From NCBI GenBank assembly GCA_950295325.1, contig OX485806.1:31622001-31686000 (forward strand): a stretch of DNA of 64,000 nt, in the 5' to 3' direction. Under the pieces are notes generated by a model. It ran no database searches. It saw nothing but the letters and a program-made list of their open reading frames with translations, and was not told where the DNA came from. The position numbers and the translations under genes were made by a program. This document shows positions 20,561 through 33,517 of the stretch, piece by piece (position 1 is the stretch's first letter; every line of letters starts with the position of its first letter). Origin of the DNA: Polytrichum commune (Eukaryota > Streptophyta > Polytrichopsida > Polytrichales > Polytrichaceae).

Positions 20561-23500
20561 TTAGTAGGCGAAGATCGCTCATATTGCTATCTTGGATTTG
20601 TGGAACCTGAAATAGGTTGTGGCTTATTCCATTGCCAAAGTAAAACCAACCTTGAAGTTTTCCCACATCCTGTTTTTAAGAATATATGAAAGTATTAGCA
20701 TATTATACTTGTGTAGATTTTTCTAAGTACTAGTACATGACATGAGTTTGTCCTAAGAATCTATAACATAACCAAATATCCACCCAAAATATCATTCTAA
20801 ATTGAAGGTTTTCCATTAAGCCAAATGTTTTAAGAAAACAATTGCAATCTGAATACATAAGACAATGTCTTAAAATATAGCCAATGTTAGTGAAATACCA
20901 AGCAACTTGTAAGTCCATTTGTGCTCCAAATTCGAGTACCCACATATTCTTTCTCAGCAATCATTCGTCCCATGGCACGCAGTTGGTCATGCATTTCCAA
21001 AATTTCATCACGGTCACCATCAATTTCTATGGTTACCAATCCCCGATGGACCAAATTGTCCAATGCAGAAATTGGAGGGATGTTGTTATCGGTCCATATG
21101 CGTAAAGCTCTTTCTTTTAACATGCCACTAGGATACACGTCTCCACCGAAGAAGCAAGCTATGTCCAAGAACATATTTTTTTCTTCTTGAGTTAAACCAT
21201 CATCGAAGCTTACTCTCAAGGTATTCCATATCATATCATAATCCCCGTCCAAATTCCTCCCCCTTTTCATCCTTTGCAATGCACGTTCCCAACTTCGCAA
21301 GTTTCCCTTTCCACGTAAGTATGCCCCCATGACTTTCAAACTCAAAGGCAAGCCCTTGCAAGCTTCCACAATTATGTCCCGTATATCATTGAATCGTGCT
21401 GATAAATGAGATGCTTCCCAAGAAGAATGAATGTTGAAGAGAGTTTTTGCTGCATCATCATCTAACTTGCTCACATCAAATTTTCTACCACTTGCCATCA
21501 CACGATTTTTAATTGCACCCCAATCACGAGTTGTTAAAATAAGTGTGGTACCCTTGCTCTGATCCAAGACAACCATTGGTATAATGTCATCCACTTGAGC
21601 TTCATCCTTAACATCGTCCAAGATCAGAAGGGCTTTCTTTTTGTTCAACAATTCTTCCATCAATTTGTGCGCATGCTCTAAATCCATGGCTTCGTTGTCC
21701 ACGCCAATTTTTTTTAGAATTTCACATAGAATATTAAGCAAACTTCTACTTTTCAACTGTCCGACAAAGCATGACACATCGTATGTGGACTTCACATCAT
21801 CAAATATGGCCTTCGCCAGTGTGGTCTTCCCTATTCCACCCATACCGACAATACCCAAGGTATTCACTTCCTTGAGGTGATATTTCACTTTTGCAAGGTT
21901 GTTCTCAAGACTAACCACCGTTGGATCATTCAATATTGTTCCATCAACCACCTATATACACAACCCATAAATATATCAATTAACATTACTGGACCTTACC
22001 ACCAAAAATGCATGCTCAACTGCATACATCCATAATAATAAATCAAAGCAATTAATAAATTGAGAATAATATATATAGTGAGCGCATTATAATGGAAGTG
22101 GCATTTACCTTCTCACTACCATGGTGCGTCTCTTCTTTGCAACCTTTCAATGTTGTTGCCCTCTTTTGAGAACGCTTCCTAACTCCACCAAATTCTGGAA
22201 CCATATCACTCAAATATGTTCCCTTCATGAACATTTTTTTCAAGCCTATAAGTCTCTTGCAAATATTGGAGAACGTTGGCCTCTGTAAGGGATCCTCCCT
22301 CCAACATTCCTCGATCAATTTGGTGAGCTCCCCACAATTGATAGGTAGCTCTGGCCTTTCACCGTTCTTTATTTTTTGAAGAATTTTTCTCATATCATCT
22401 ATGTGATGAAATGGCACCTTTTGTGAAAGGATCTCTGAACATGTCATACCAAAAGACCATACATCTGCTTGGAAAGGACATGCTATACGGGCTAGGCTTT
22501 TGTCCCTTTCCTCAAGTGCCATATACCTTGGTGTACCAACAATACATTTATCCTTTTGTATTTTCGGTTTGCTTTGAACTTCCAATTTTGAAGTGCCATA
22601 ATCGATCAAATTTGACATTGCAATGGTAAGGACTTGTATCCTTTGCTCCATCAATGGTCATGGAGCTTAAAAGCACATTGTCTGGCTTTAAGTCAAGATG
22701 GGCAACATGCATGTCATGAAGGTACCACATGCCACTTGCAATTTGAAGCATAACATCAATTGCAACAATATATGGTAAGAATGTCTTATTGAGCTTCTCC
22801 AACATTTTTGTTAGAGTCATGTCCATCATCTCCATCACCAAATACAACTCCTTACGTTCTTTGTCTATTCCACAACAAAAGTATTTGATGAGGTTTGGGT
22901 GGCTCAAGCCTGCCAAGATCCCAACTTCTTTGCGAAATCCAGACAAATCCTCTGGAACCTTCACCTTTTTTGTTGCACTTGGTAATCCCAACCATTTTGA
23001 TTCGTACACTAATCCGGACGCACCATCACCCATTATTTCTCCAAGTGTAGGTTTTGGAAAGTCTTGAGGTATTTCCAAAGCATCCAATTCTCCACCTTTC
23101 ACTTGTTGCAAGTCATATTTCAATCTCTTCAACAAATGCTTTGCTAATCTATATTCTTTGGAATCCTCGAGCGTACTTTCAAGTTTGTTCAGCAAGTCTT
23201 GTTCGTCGCATTCAACTTCCTTCAAAGTAGTCACATTGAAATCCTTACACATTGTGTAGTTTTGTGGACTCGGATGGTTTGTCAAATATATCTCATGCAC
23301 TGCCTCCCAACAACACTTCAAATCAAACACAAGTTCTCGAAAGGCCTCTTTGTTGTTTAATTGGAAAAGAGCTGCACGACACCAATCTCCACTTCCGCAT
23401 TCATTGACCAATGCTCCCCCTTTTTGTATGATACAATGTAACTCCATCACCACAATCCTAACTTCAAAGGATGGCTTAATGCATGTGATCATCTCAATGA

Positions 23501-23750
23501 TATTATGCATGGTTGTAGAAAGCTCTGTGACAAGATTTGTGCATTGTCTCTTATTCAACACATCATCTCATTGAAGAATAATTTGCATTTTGATCATTTC
23601 TTCCTCTTTCCATTGCAAAAATTCCAAAAACTCACATCGATGCGGTTTCTCTTTGTGAACAAGTGTCAAGAAGTATACGAAGCAAGTGATGATGAACCGC
23701 CAGAGCATTGAAAATTTCTTCACCAATAATTGCCGAAGCTCGATGGCCAT
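16570..23750 (-). pseudogene. Kinase-NB-ARC-LRR (PNL-type) resistance gene, disabled
   Basis: This is an immune-receptor gene of the PNL class known from mosses. Exon 1 is 23750-22109, intron 22108-21952 (AAG|GTAAAT to TATAG|GTG), exon 2 is 21951-20899, intron 20898-20670 (donor less certain; acceptor AAAACAG|GAT), exon 3 is 20669-17580 and beyond. The N-terminal ~215 residues (KRQCTNLVTEL, NNKEAFRELVFDLKCC) resemble the four-helix HeLo/MLKL-like bundle. A protein kinase follows (GDGASG loop, HLDLKPDN, DYG in place of DFG, GTPRYMA). Exon 2 is an intact NB-ARC: GMGGIGKTT, LLILDDV, TTLILTTRD, GLPLSLKVMG, FLDIACFF, MHD. Exon 3 holds 24-residue LRRs. Damage: in-frame TGA at 23570-23568, a one-base slip near 22610 just before DYG, a stop at 17580 inside the repeats, and several slips downstream. 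Splice sites and NB-ARC are still good, so loss looks recent. Confidence 0.85.
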
Positions 23751-26221
23751 GATAAAATAAAACCTACATTTTACATCAAATTTTCCAAATTTTCATTCTA
23801 TGACTTTTGTGAACATACACAAAACCCATACTACCAATTTTACTTAGTACGAACAAATTATTTCAAACACCTTTGCAAATCACAATTATAAAATTCATTC
23901 TCATTGAGAATTCTTGGTCTGGGTAAGCCCTCAAATTTCAAAAAGAGATGGATAGTAGGCCAACAGAAAAGAAGCCTTCAAAATAGCACATTTCATTTGT
24001 TCTCCTCATCTAATTGTGCCCATAATTAAATCTTCATTCATTCTAATTCTCCCAACATAAATAACATGGCCACATGTTTTTGGGTGAGCTCATTTATATT
24101 GCTTGGGGAAATAATTTGTGGGAGTTCCCATGCAATCCAAAAACTCATTGTATGCACCACTAATCATTAACAATGACTAACATAGGAAATCTAATGAATA
24201 ACATAGGCAACCTCCGCATACAAGCAATAAAACATGATATTAAGAACAAGAAACTTAGATCCTACTCTCATCTACCATGGTGAAGTTACATGACTCAAGA
24301 CTTTTGCAAGCACATGATGCAAAGATTACCTAAATCAATTCAAACAATCAGCCATAAATGTTGATCTAAATACTAATTGCATTAATGATTCTTATTACAT
24401 ATGATGCATTATAGAGTTCCATCAAAACTTTGAGCTGACAAATTGTTATACATGCGGTTAAGCCTAATGAATTTGGTTGCATTCACTTATATTTTTTGTA
24501 TAATAATATGTCAAGGAAAATAGCATTGGAAAAGAAAAGTTCATGTCTTAGGGACTTCAAAGAACATTAAATCAAACATTCAATTTAATGACAAGGTTGT
24601 GGATGAAAAGTCATTGAAATTGATTGGTTTTCATTGCGGAGGAGCCAAAAAGCATGCAAAGTAGGTGGTGTATATAAATTAATTATAAAGATTACTGAAT
24701 GAGCCTCATATCATTCATCAACCAATACTAATGCATCCCAATCATCAAGCATCCTATATCCACGTAACATATTTAAGGTCTTTGCCCCTTATAATCATAA
24801 GCCTATGTTACGTTAACACTAATGAACTTGTTTTTCCGTTGTACCCATAACTACATTATGCCTCTAAATAGTATGAGGCACCCTATTATCTTTATTGAAC
24901 ATAGCTTTTAAAAATGAGAAAAAAAAATTATAGTCAACATAAATTGAATATTTGTGAGCTAAGCCCCAAGATCCTCACATTGAGGACCTAGGAAATGAAA
25001 ATTGAAGAGTAAAGTAAGGCATATGTGATTTGTGGATCACACAAACATGATGCATGGATGACTCCCTTTGTCCGCACTACAAGGTTTAAAACATGACCAT
25101 ACTTTGCGACATTTTGTCACCAAGCAAATAGAAATCTCACTATGACTTTGTTCCAATAGAATAATAGATAACTCAGCTCACATACTCCCATATGACAAAA
25201 CACACATGCAAACTACTTGAACATTCAACATGAAAGTGGTTGTAGGCTCACCTTGAAGTACTCTTGAATATTCTCCTCGATAGAAATTAGTCTTGTCGCC
25301 ACATTAGCTAAGCTCAATGAGCCTAAACACATAACAAACAAAAATATCACAATGAGTACACACGGCCACTGATATAATTGACATATTGTAATAAGAGTAA
25401 AAGAATTTCATAAATTTGCATAATCTTATATTTTGTCTTCTCTATTCATCATACGCAAAGCCCTTGTTCAACTTCTTATCATACTCTAGGAAGTCACCAC
25501 AACCCCATGTTCCTCCTAACTTGAAAATAAGGTTGATTGTCCAAAACCTCACCAACTTGATTGAGAGGTGTTGAATGCAAGAGTAAAAGCCACAACATTT
25601 TCATATATATGTCATTTTGAAATCCTTGTAGCAAATTATGATGCTCTTTAGCCTCAACAATAAAGAAATTTAATGTTTTAGTATACTTAGTGCTAAAAAT
25701 CATACATATCATAAGCTATCCACTCAGTGAAATCTTGTTGCTCATTCAAGGGTTGTTAGAATTCCATGTTGTAGATTTCTCAAAAACATCAAATAAAGGT
25801 GTTTGGTCTAGCAAAATGCAAGACATGATTGTTATTCTTCGGTCTTGCTAGGCAGCTCTACAACATCAAGCGCACAAGTTCTACACTAACTATTCAAATG
25901 TATCAAGACATGCGAGTAACATTGACTTTCAAATGAAAATAGTTGAATCCTTGCATTCTAGTATAAATATTACTCTATTAACATAGGTGATAAGCAAGGT
26001 AGGCACTTTGGTGTCAAAATGCTAAATTTTTCAAGGTAACTCATGAACCTCTATAGAGAATGGACGCTTGATGTGGGGATGAGAATATAAATTCAACACC
26101 AAAGTTGCAAATTCTAACTGATGAAACATCCAAAAGGAAAGGTCATGCATGAAAGCAAAAGACAAGAAGTTCCACAAATACAACCAAAGCATATTCGCTC
26201 AAGACACAACTTGAGGATTTC
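23751..26221. other. Upstream region of the PNL-type gene, with one possible 5' exon
   Basis: Mostly non-genic AT-rich DNA. A minus-strand segment at 25322-25252 has a good acceptor (TTTAG|GCT) and donor (AAG|GTGAGC) and encodes LSLANVATRLISIEE then NIQEYFK. This could be an upstream exon of the resistance gene, adding a first helix. However, the frame does not simply join to the ATG at 23750, and the alternative frame just upstream of that ATG is also open for about 40 codons. Treat it as unproven. Confidence 0.3.
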
Positions 26222-26229
26222 GACACATG

Positions 26230-26841
26230 CTCGTGGGGGGGGGGGGTCACTAGCGAAAATCATAGAAACAACGTGTGATAAAAAATAGGGTCTAATATAT
26301 TCATTGTAGATAAATTATGCAAAAAATGTACATATAATATAGGGGGTTTTTAAATAATGAAACATATATACATGTAAAATAACATCACATATAATGGCCC
26401 CTTTTATTTATTCATTACATGTAAAATGAAGTGGAATCAGTTACTAGGGGTATCGGGTCTAGGGTAGGGTCTGTGCTAGTAGATGAAAAAAGGTAGTATT
26501 TTGTTGAAAAAACTTGGATGGATGACTTCGTAGGCCGGTTGGCTTGAACGTTACTGAACCAATAATTTCAATGTGGAGTTATTGGTCAATTGGGGTAAAG
26601 TCAAAAAAATTTGTTACTTGGGGTATAAGGGGGGGAAAGTAGTGTAAGTAAAATAGGGTATTTTTAAATGATTTTCCCAAAAATTTATAATTACTGATAG
26701 GGTGTATTAAAATACAAACATTTAGCTTTATTTTGAAAAATACCATACCTTGTATTCTTTTTTGCAAGGTAATTAGCCCCTAGATAAATAAGTCATGAGC
26801 GCACATGTATGCATTAATATAAGAGGGTGTGACCCCCCAAG
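26230..26841. mobile_element. hAT-like MITE with poly-G end (second member)
   Basis: It starts CTCGTGGGGGGGGGGGGTCAC, and the reverse complement of the right end starts CTTGGGGGGTCAC. It is flanked by GACACATG at 26222-26229 and 26842-26849, a perfect 8-bp direct repeat. Length is 612 bp with no coding capacity. End sequence and duplication length match the element at 15879-16226, so they are probably one family; the interiors share little beyond the motif ATAGGGTCT. Confidence 0.75.
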
Positions 26842-26849
26842 GACACATG

Positions 26850-29800
26850 TTGTGTCATATTTTGTATAAGATATCCACATGTCTATGAGACGGAACTACT
26901 TTCTAGATTTTCTATTTAGTCAATTTGTTAGCAATACTGGTGTGTGGTCGGAAGAATTGAGGTTCAAATATGCATGCGTGTCTCATGATTATGGAGAACC
27001 TAATGCCTACTTCAATGTACACTACCGTATTGTATCATGATAATATATACAAGTGACCATTAAACTTGCAAATTTCATTCTCAAAAATTGTGCATGGTCA
27101 AGATTACAATTGGTTGCTTCGAACGGATACAAACTAGACATTGTTCAAAATTTGCAGATATCACACGATGTAGACACTCGCCAAAGGTTTTGTTGGATAA
27201 GTGAACTTCATTCATGACAACTATTTTCATCCTCAGAACCCTTTCGTTGCTTAATCCACGTAAGACTATGTTTTCCAATCATAGACATAACAATTTAGTT
27301 TGTAGTCTAGCTCTTAGACTAGTGCTAAAGCCTACAAGAATTTTTTTAACTTAACTTGTTGTAGATCGACCAATTAATTGCATTTAGGCAACATTCATAA
27401 AGAGTTCCATGATCTTGATGCTCTACATTCTCTTAAGCAAGTATTTAGGAATTCCTTCGAGTTTCATATTGAAGAACGTACATGAACTTCCCATTTGTAT
27501 GATTGCCTGCTTAAAAATGACATGCACCACTTAGATTGATATTTAAATGCTAAATTTTTAACCATTTAAAGATCCTTAATGATGCTTGTGAGATTGGACC
27601 AATTGGCATTGACTTGATTGCAATATTAAGTGTTGTAGAACCGCATAACTTTGCAAAACAATAATGAACTCCACATATCACAATTCAGAGTGCTCAACCT
27701 TTTGCAAATCGTGACAATATGGAAAATGCATAAAACTCCAAGCATGCGTGCCCAGAGCTAGCAAAAGAGGCAACTAACGTGGTTCTACGACACCTATTTG
27801 CACTCCCCCGAATATATGTCATTGATTCCGTTCAACAAAAGAGCATGCAATTGCGACCCTATTAAGCATCGAATCTCTAAAAAATCTCTTGAAATCGCGA
27901 TACAAAAACACCTCAGCAGTTAAGTTCTTAGACACAATCTAAAATCAGGAATATTGACTGCAAACTTCTGGTTGGAAACCACACCAATAGAGAGAAGGAA
28001 AGTTTCCTTTTTGTAGAAGTACATGCTGCTGGAAAAATGAAAACACAACATCTAAACATAGCATGATAGAAAAAACTAAACTATGTGTAAAGACAAAGAT
28101 GAAGGTGTCGATGAAATCCTCATCACTCCAAAACCAACGACAGTCCAAAGGATTTTGATCGAATAAAAGACAATGACACAATACATTTAGTCCTTCTGGA
28201 CTTCGACCCATGTTGTCATATAAGTTTCAAACTTGTACGAAATGCCAAAATAATGAGAAAGGAAGTAGGAGCTTACATGAATGATGAGGCTAGCGAAACT
28301 AGGGATGTTTGGCGCAAGATCGTTGTAAGCGGATTTGTATCTTGATGCAACAAAAAGCTTGCCGTTCTCACTCTCCCTACCTCTCGCAATCTTCCACATC
28401 TACATCCTCTCGCTCTTAACAAAAAATCATAACTATCTGCCTCCACCAAGGAAGGAGGTGAAGCCCAACGTGAGATTCAAAGTGCAATGCAATTGGTCAA
28501 TGTCTTATCAATCAGAGATGGCAGAGAGGAGTTCACTTTGAAGCAGCTAGAAGACAAAGGCACGGGTTTGGGCCAAGCCTCACACATTAGGTTCAACATG
28601 TAAGCTTCCGAGGCTCGGCAATCTTGGACAAAGAGATAAGTGTGACTAAACTTATGAAGATGGCATGTCACTTAAGTTTAGTTGCAACTTGGTAGATGGG
28701 GCCACTTCATTATCCACATTGCCGCTCTTTCCTCCTCTTCATAGACCCTAAAGTTCATCACCTCTATTCCCACAACCAAGATAATGGTGGGTGTACCAAT
28801 ATCACGTGCTAGATACTTCAAAACATTAGCAACAATCGGGATCTAATTAAACCCAACCCGCATCCCTTACACCAAAAAGAAGCTCATCTAACCACCTTAA
28901 TCGAACTGCCCACTATAATGCTCTCAATGGCAGGACTCAAATCTCAAGAGATTGCCAGTTTAACACGGAATGATACAACATCACCACGGACAACAACTAA
29001 GCGTTTGAAACCTTCAAGTATGTCCCCACTTCATCACCATAGACTGCACCAATAATGAAGTTGCACCCAAAACTTATAAAATCGTGGATGTTGGTTGCAT
29101 AGTCAAGACCTTGAATCAATACAACAAGCATCAAGTTTCCTCAAATGTTGTCCAATGCCCGAGTATTAAAATAGGCGTTACATCCAGTGGATCGTGTGTC
29201 TGCTCAATAGTGAGCATCCTGGATGCATGTTCTCGTGCTCAAGATCCTGCAAGACACAATTCTAGTGGATCAGATTGTAGGTACCCACAAAACTCAAATG
29301 TCTGATAAATTTCCTATTACTTTTGAGACTACTGCAAATATCCTAACTTGCTGGATGTTTCTCGATATGGAGTAAAAGAACTGTTTGGTTTTCCAACTTG
29401 CACAGCAAAAGGGAGGCTTTGTTAGTAATAAGATCTTCAACAAGCATTGTTATGTTGTTAGTCTATCAAAAATTGGTTTCATGGGTTATTTTGGAAATCA
29501 CATGCTTGTCTCACCAACACACACCAAACGGTTTCCAAAACCATAGTGCCCACTGAAAATTGAGAGAGAAGGCACCTTCTATACCCTTTCCCGCCCTCAA
29601 CAATCAAGTGACCACAAACTTTGGAAGGTTGTTTCTCTATCCCAGGCCAATAACCAACAACCAATGAATATATAGACATATATAAAAAATGACATTGGAA
29701 GATTTCATGGGTGCGATGAGCATATGGAATGGGCCAAAAATTGTGAAAGCCGGTTCCTTATTGCTAGGAACATTTTATGATGATTGTTCGCTTGCTTTGA

Positions 29801-32295
29801 ATCATGCGTCTAGCTACACACAACACAATAGTAACATTATTTGAATTGTCAAAGGAGTGTGAGCAAAAATCTGAACCTGCTTTGTCCTACCATGGTCACC
29901 ACAAGGTTGAAATTTGTGCAATCAAGAAACTATTGTGGCAAGTTGGGGTTCACGAGGAGATATGTCCAAATCTAACCAAAATTTATACAAAGAGGAAGCT
30001 GCAAAATTCAGTGTCAGAATGTTGAGCTGCTTACATTAAACATTTCTTGTTTTTAGGTTACAAGTGGCCTGCGCTAATACAACATCAAAATCATCTAGAC
30101 TCTTCCCTCTCTGTTAGAACTTGCAAAAACACACAAACGAGCTCATTAACCTCTATTGGAAGGGTTCAACCCATCAATAAATATCGTAGTTGGAGTGCGA
30201 GGAGACATATACAAACATTCAATCACAAAACTCAACAACCCTTATCTCCAAACCCACCACCAAAGACCTAATGAACCCCACATACATAATGACATAAAAC
30301 ACCACACATGCCTGATTCTAAACCAAAAGAAAGCTAGACCACCAACGACAAAAGCGTTCAACTTATAAGGCTCCGCTAGTTGAGATCCAACACCTGATTC
30401 TCACAACAATCATTAACATTCAAGCCGAACTCATAAGCACCATATTCGAAATAGGAAAACTAAATGGACTGCAATTCACTACGTCCCTTCCAACAGATTT
30501 ACGGTAGAGGAGCATGGCCATGGCGCTATTCCACCTTTGAAAGCACTCTACTGCCACTACCCGATCTCAGAGGTCGACTCATTCCTCAACGAACCCGTGA
30601 GTAGTCCAAAACTATAACTGCAACATCGAGTTTCTCAGAATACCATGTGCCTCCGCATCGGACTGTGTAAATCGCACAAGTTATCGAACCACGACGGACC
30701 TCATCTACCATTTCGCATAAGAAGTCAACAAGCTTGTCTCACAAATGGAACCCTCCGCCCACAAGCACAAAGATAGATCCAGGGAAGAAGGCAGAACCTG
30801 CGTTCTCTATGAAGCTTCAATTGCAAGGGCTCACTTAAGTTGCACAAGATGGATCCGGCAATGCAGACAGCTTAGATATTTATTACTTACGACATCACTT
30901 GGGAAGGAGAGCGCACTCCACGACATGCAGTGTCTATAATCCCCAAACAATCTAATGTTGGGTTAACATTTAGTGTCGTGACGCTATACTGTAGTTTACA
31001 ATTAGTATTGAGCAAGACAATTAGAATTGATGACGCTAAATATTGCATTTAGTGTGGTAGTCGGAGGAAGGCGGACGAGACTAGGCCTAGTAGGCTACTA
31101 TTCCCCCACTCGGTGCATGGGGACACGATCAGTAAACTCCAATTTGCAAGAGCTTGTGGTGGTCCTCCTTGCATAGCAACCACAATTGCGGCATTGACCT
31201 CATCAAATGTGTATAAGTTACGCAATAGTGTAGTCCACAACATTATTAAGCCATGTGGGTTGGTTCCATGACCCTAGACTATGTCAATTATATTTCATGA
31301 GTCTTTGAACAAAGTGGGAATATTTATTTGCTATTCGTACATTCACGATGAACTTCAAAGTTTGGGTGGAGTTATTCTTCCCGCACTATGCGCAAATATC
31401 ATTGTTCATCCCAATGATATTCGTAGGATTCATTGTTCATCTCGGTAATGTTCCTTGAAATTGTTATTCTTAGTAAAACTATCATTGAAAATGCAGACAC
31501 TATTCACAATATTCTTAATATTCATATTGGAACTATTCATGTTGACACTATTCATTATTCATTCCGGTGCTAGTTTCTTCTTATTCTTTAAAGTTTCTTT
31601 TCATTAAGGTAAGATAGTGGAGGCCCATTGTTAGATGATGAACATAGAATGAAACACGATCATGTAGCTAAATAATGGGTAGTTAGAAGCTTCTTGCACG
31701 ATCTGATTTTGACCCAAGGTAGTTGACGTGGGTAAAGAAGCAACCTATACACAAAGGCAACTTAATTGCACATATCAATGTGCGCTAAATAGTCCTATTA
31801 GTGTGGGTGAAGAATAAGAGTGGAAATAATTAGTGTGGGCCACTCTAATTGTCTAGCGGGGGTGGACATAATATGGGTTTGCCTCGGCCACAACGTGAAT
31901 CACTACTAGAAAAGGTGGGTCAAGGGGCCACCAAAATGACATCGAGACGACACCATTCTAGCCAATTTAACAGATATTAGATTTGAAGTAGGGGTAGCCT
32001 TGGCCATGTCGAACCCATGTCATCTTGGACACGGTCTTGTTGCTAGGGTGGGAATAAGTGTACGCTTAAATCACGGTGCATTCATCTAGGAGGTCTACAA
32101 GGTTGATTAAGTGTTAGAGTCTGCATATGTTTCTAGGCCTCCGCTTTTCCATTCACTGTGGGCAAACCTATTTCTACCAACAAGCATTCTTCAAATCTCA
32201 CAGTTATCGATGACGGTAACTTGCATGGAGTTAAAAAAATAAATGGACCACTTGTCAGCTAACACGATCATGCGTTAATACACATCTTCCTCCGG
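26850..32295. other. Long stretch without a convincing gene
   Basis: I see no supported gene. The best candidate is a minus-strand segment 28399-28277 that reads MWKIARGRESENGKLFVASR and then about 20 more residues, up to a donor (CAT|GTAAGC); I do not recognise it and it has no partner exon. At 31901 CACTACTAGAAAA resembles a CACTA-type terminus without a matching partner. Around 28,700-30,900 the DNA is somewhat richer in GC and may be a decayed retroelement interior, but no domain is identifiable. Confidence 0.3.
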
Positions 32296-32404
32296 TAACA
32301 ACTTTACACTAAATATGATAGTTATTGTCAGTTACTATTTGGCATTATGCAATACTATGTATTTTTATTGCTGATGTAACTTTCTACCAAGTAAAGTTGT
32401 TACT
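32296..32404. repeat. Short inverted repeat GTAACAACTTTAC
   Basis: The 13-bp arms GTAACAACTTTAC (about 32296-32308) and GTAAAGTTGTTAC (about 32392-32404) face each other and abut the CACTA-like element. It may be a small MITE; no target duplication was found. Confidence 0.5.
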
Positions 32405-32405
32405 G

Positions 32406-32739
32406 CACTAGTAGAAAACTATGCGAAAAAAGAACCGCAGTCATTTTGCCATTGTGGTTCTTTTGACCACCCCGATCTTCAGTCACTAAACGACTACAAA
32501 TTTTTCTTTTTCGTTTTGTGACTGTAATTTTACAACTCTCGGGGCGTGTAATGTACCATTAGGAAGGCAACTTCAAGACTTTTCCAATATTTTATTACAA
32601 GCCACAAAACTCCTAACATTTCAGTTGGTAACCCAAAAAAACAAACATGGAGTCGTTTAGTGACCGCAAAGCAGGTTGGTCAAAAGAACCGCAATAGAAA
32701 AATGACTGCGATTTTTTTTCGCATAGTTTTCTACAAGTG
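32406..32739. mobile_element. CACTA-like MITE
   Basis: The left end is CACTAGTAGAAAACTATGCG; the right end read inwards is CACTTGTAGAAAACTATGCG. The inverted repeats continue for about 85-90 bp with few mismatches (AAGAACCGCAGTCATTTT, AGTCACTAAACGACT). CACTA-type termini are followed by a probable 3-bp duplication with one mismatch (CTG/TTG). There is no coding capacity and the total length is 334 bp. Confidence 0.8.
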
Positions 32740-33517
32740 TTGGTTCTATAATGTCCAAACAACCAATCTAACACTTGTTGGTAAAATATGGAATATACAA
32801 TAAATAGATATAGCATTGCATAATTCCAAATAGTAAGTGACACTAAATTATCACATTTCGTGCAGGAGTCGCTTGCATCCTGTATAATACACAGCATGAA
32901 CTATAAGTTAAGCACACAGTTGACATACACAATGTATTCAATGTGTTACAAAAATCTGTTATTAAAACAAGAGCTTGGGAGTTGGTCGCACCCAAAAGCC
33001 TCAAAATGAGCAGCTAGCATCTCTAAGGGGCTTACCCCACTACATGCAATAAAACTACTGTAGGGCACTTCATTGGTTGAGTGCAACTGCCGCTGCCCCA
33101 ATAGGTACCACACTGGCGGCAGAGAAGAACTACGTGGCCTTGAAAAGTGTGGAGCTTCTGGAAGATGAACTGCCGCTGGTTTTCAAGTGGAAGTTCCGGA
33201 ATTTAGGGTTTAGGGTTTTGTCTTCACGTGAAAAAACCTGCTGAGGTGCTTCTCTTCACTTCACTTCACTTCACTTCTCCTCTCTTCTCTTCTCTTCCGA
33301 CTTCACTTCCATTACAATTTGTTTCTTTCTGTTTCTTTATTACTTTTACAGTATTCTGTGTGGCCCTAAACTGCCTGTCGTGTGGTAGATGACAGGCGGC
33401 AAAGTGATGAGATTTTCAGAAAAGTTGCCGGAACTATAGTTGACTCACTAAACCCGAATTGCCTGTAATGTGGTAAGGCTCTAATATGCCAGACTCTTAC
33501 ATGCCCAGCCAATGTAA
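32740..33517. other. Non-genic region with telo-box and CT-rich tract
   Basis: TTTAGGGTTTAGGG at about 33199-33213 is an interstitial telomere-type (telo-box) motif. It is followed at 33250-33310 by a CT-rich run of CTTCA/CTCTT units. In plants this pairing is common in promoters and leaders of translation-related genes, but no downstream coding frame longer than a few codons is found, so it may be a promoter relic. Confidence 0.35.
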
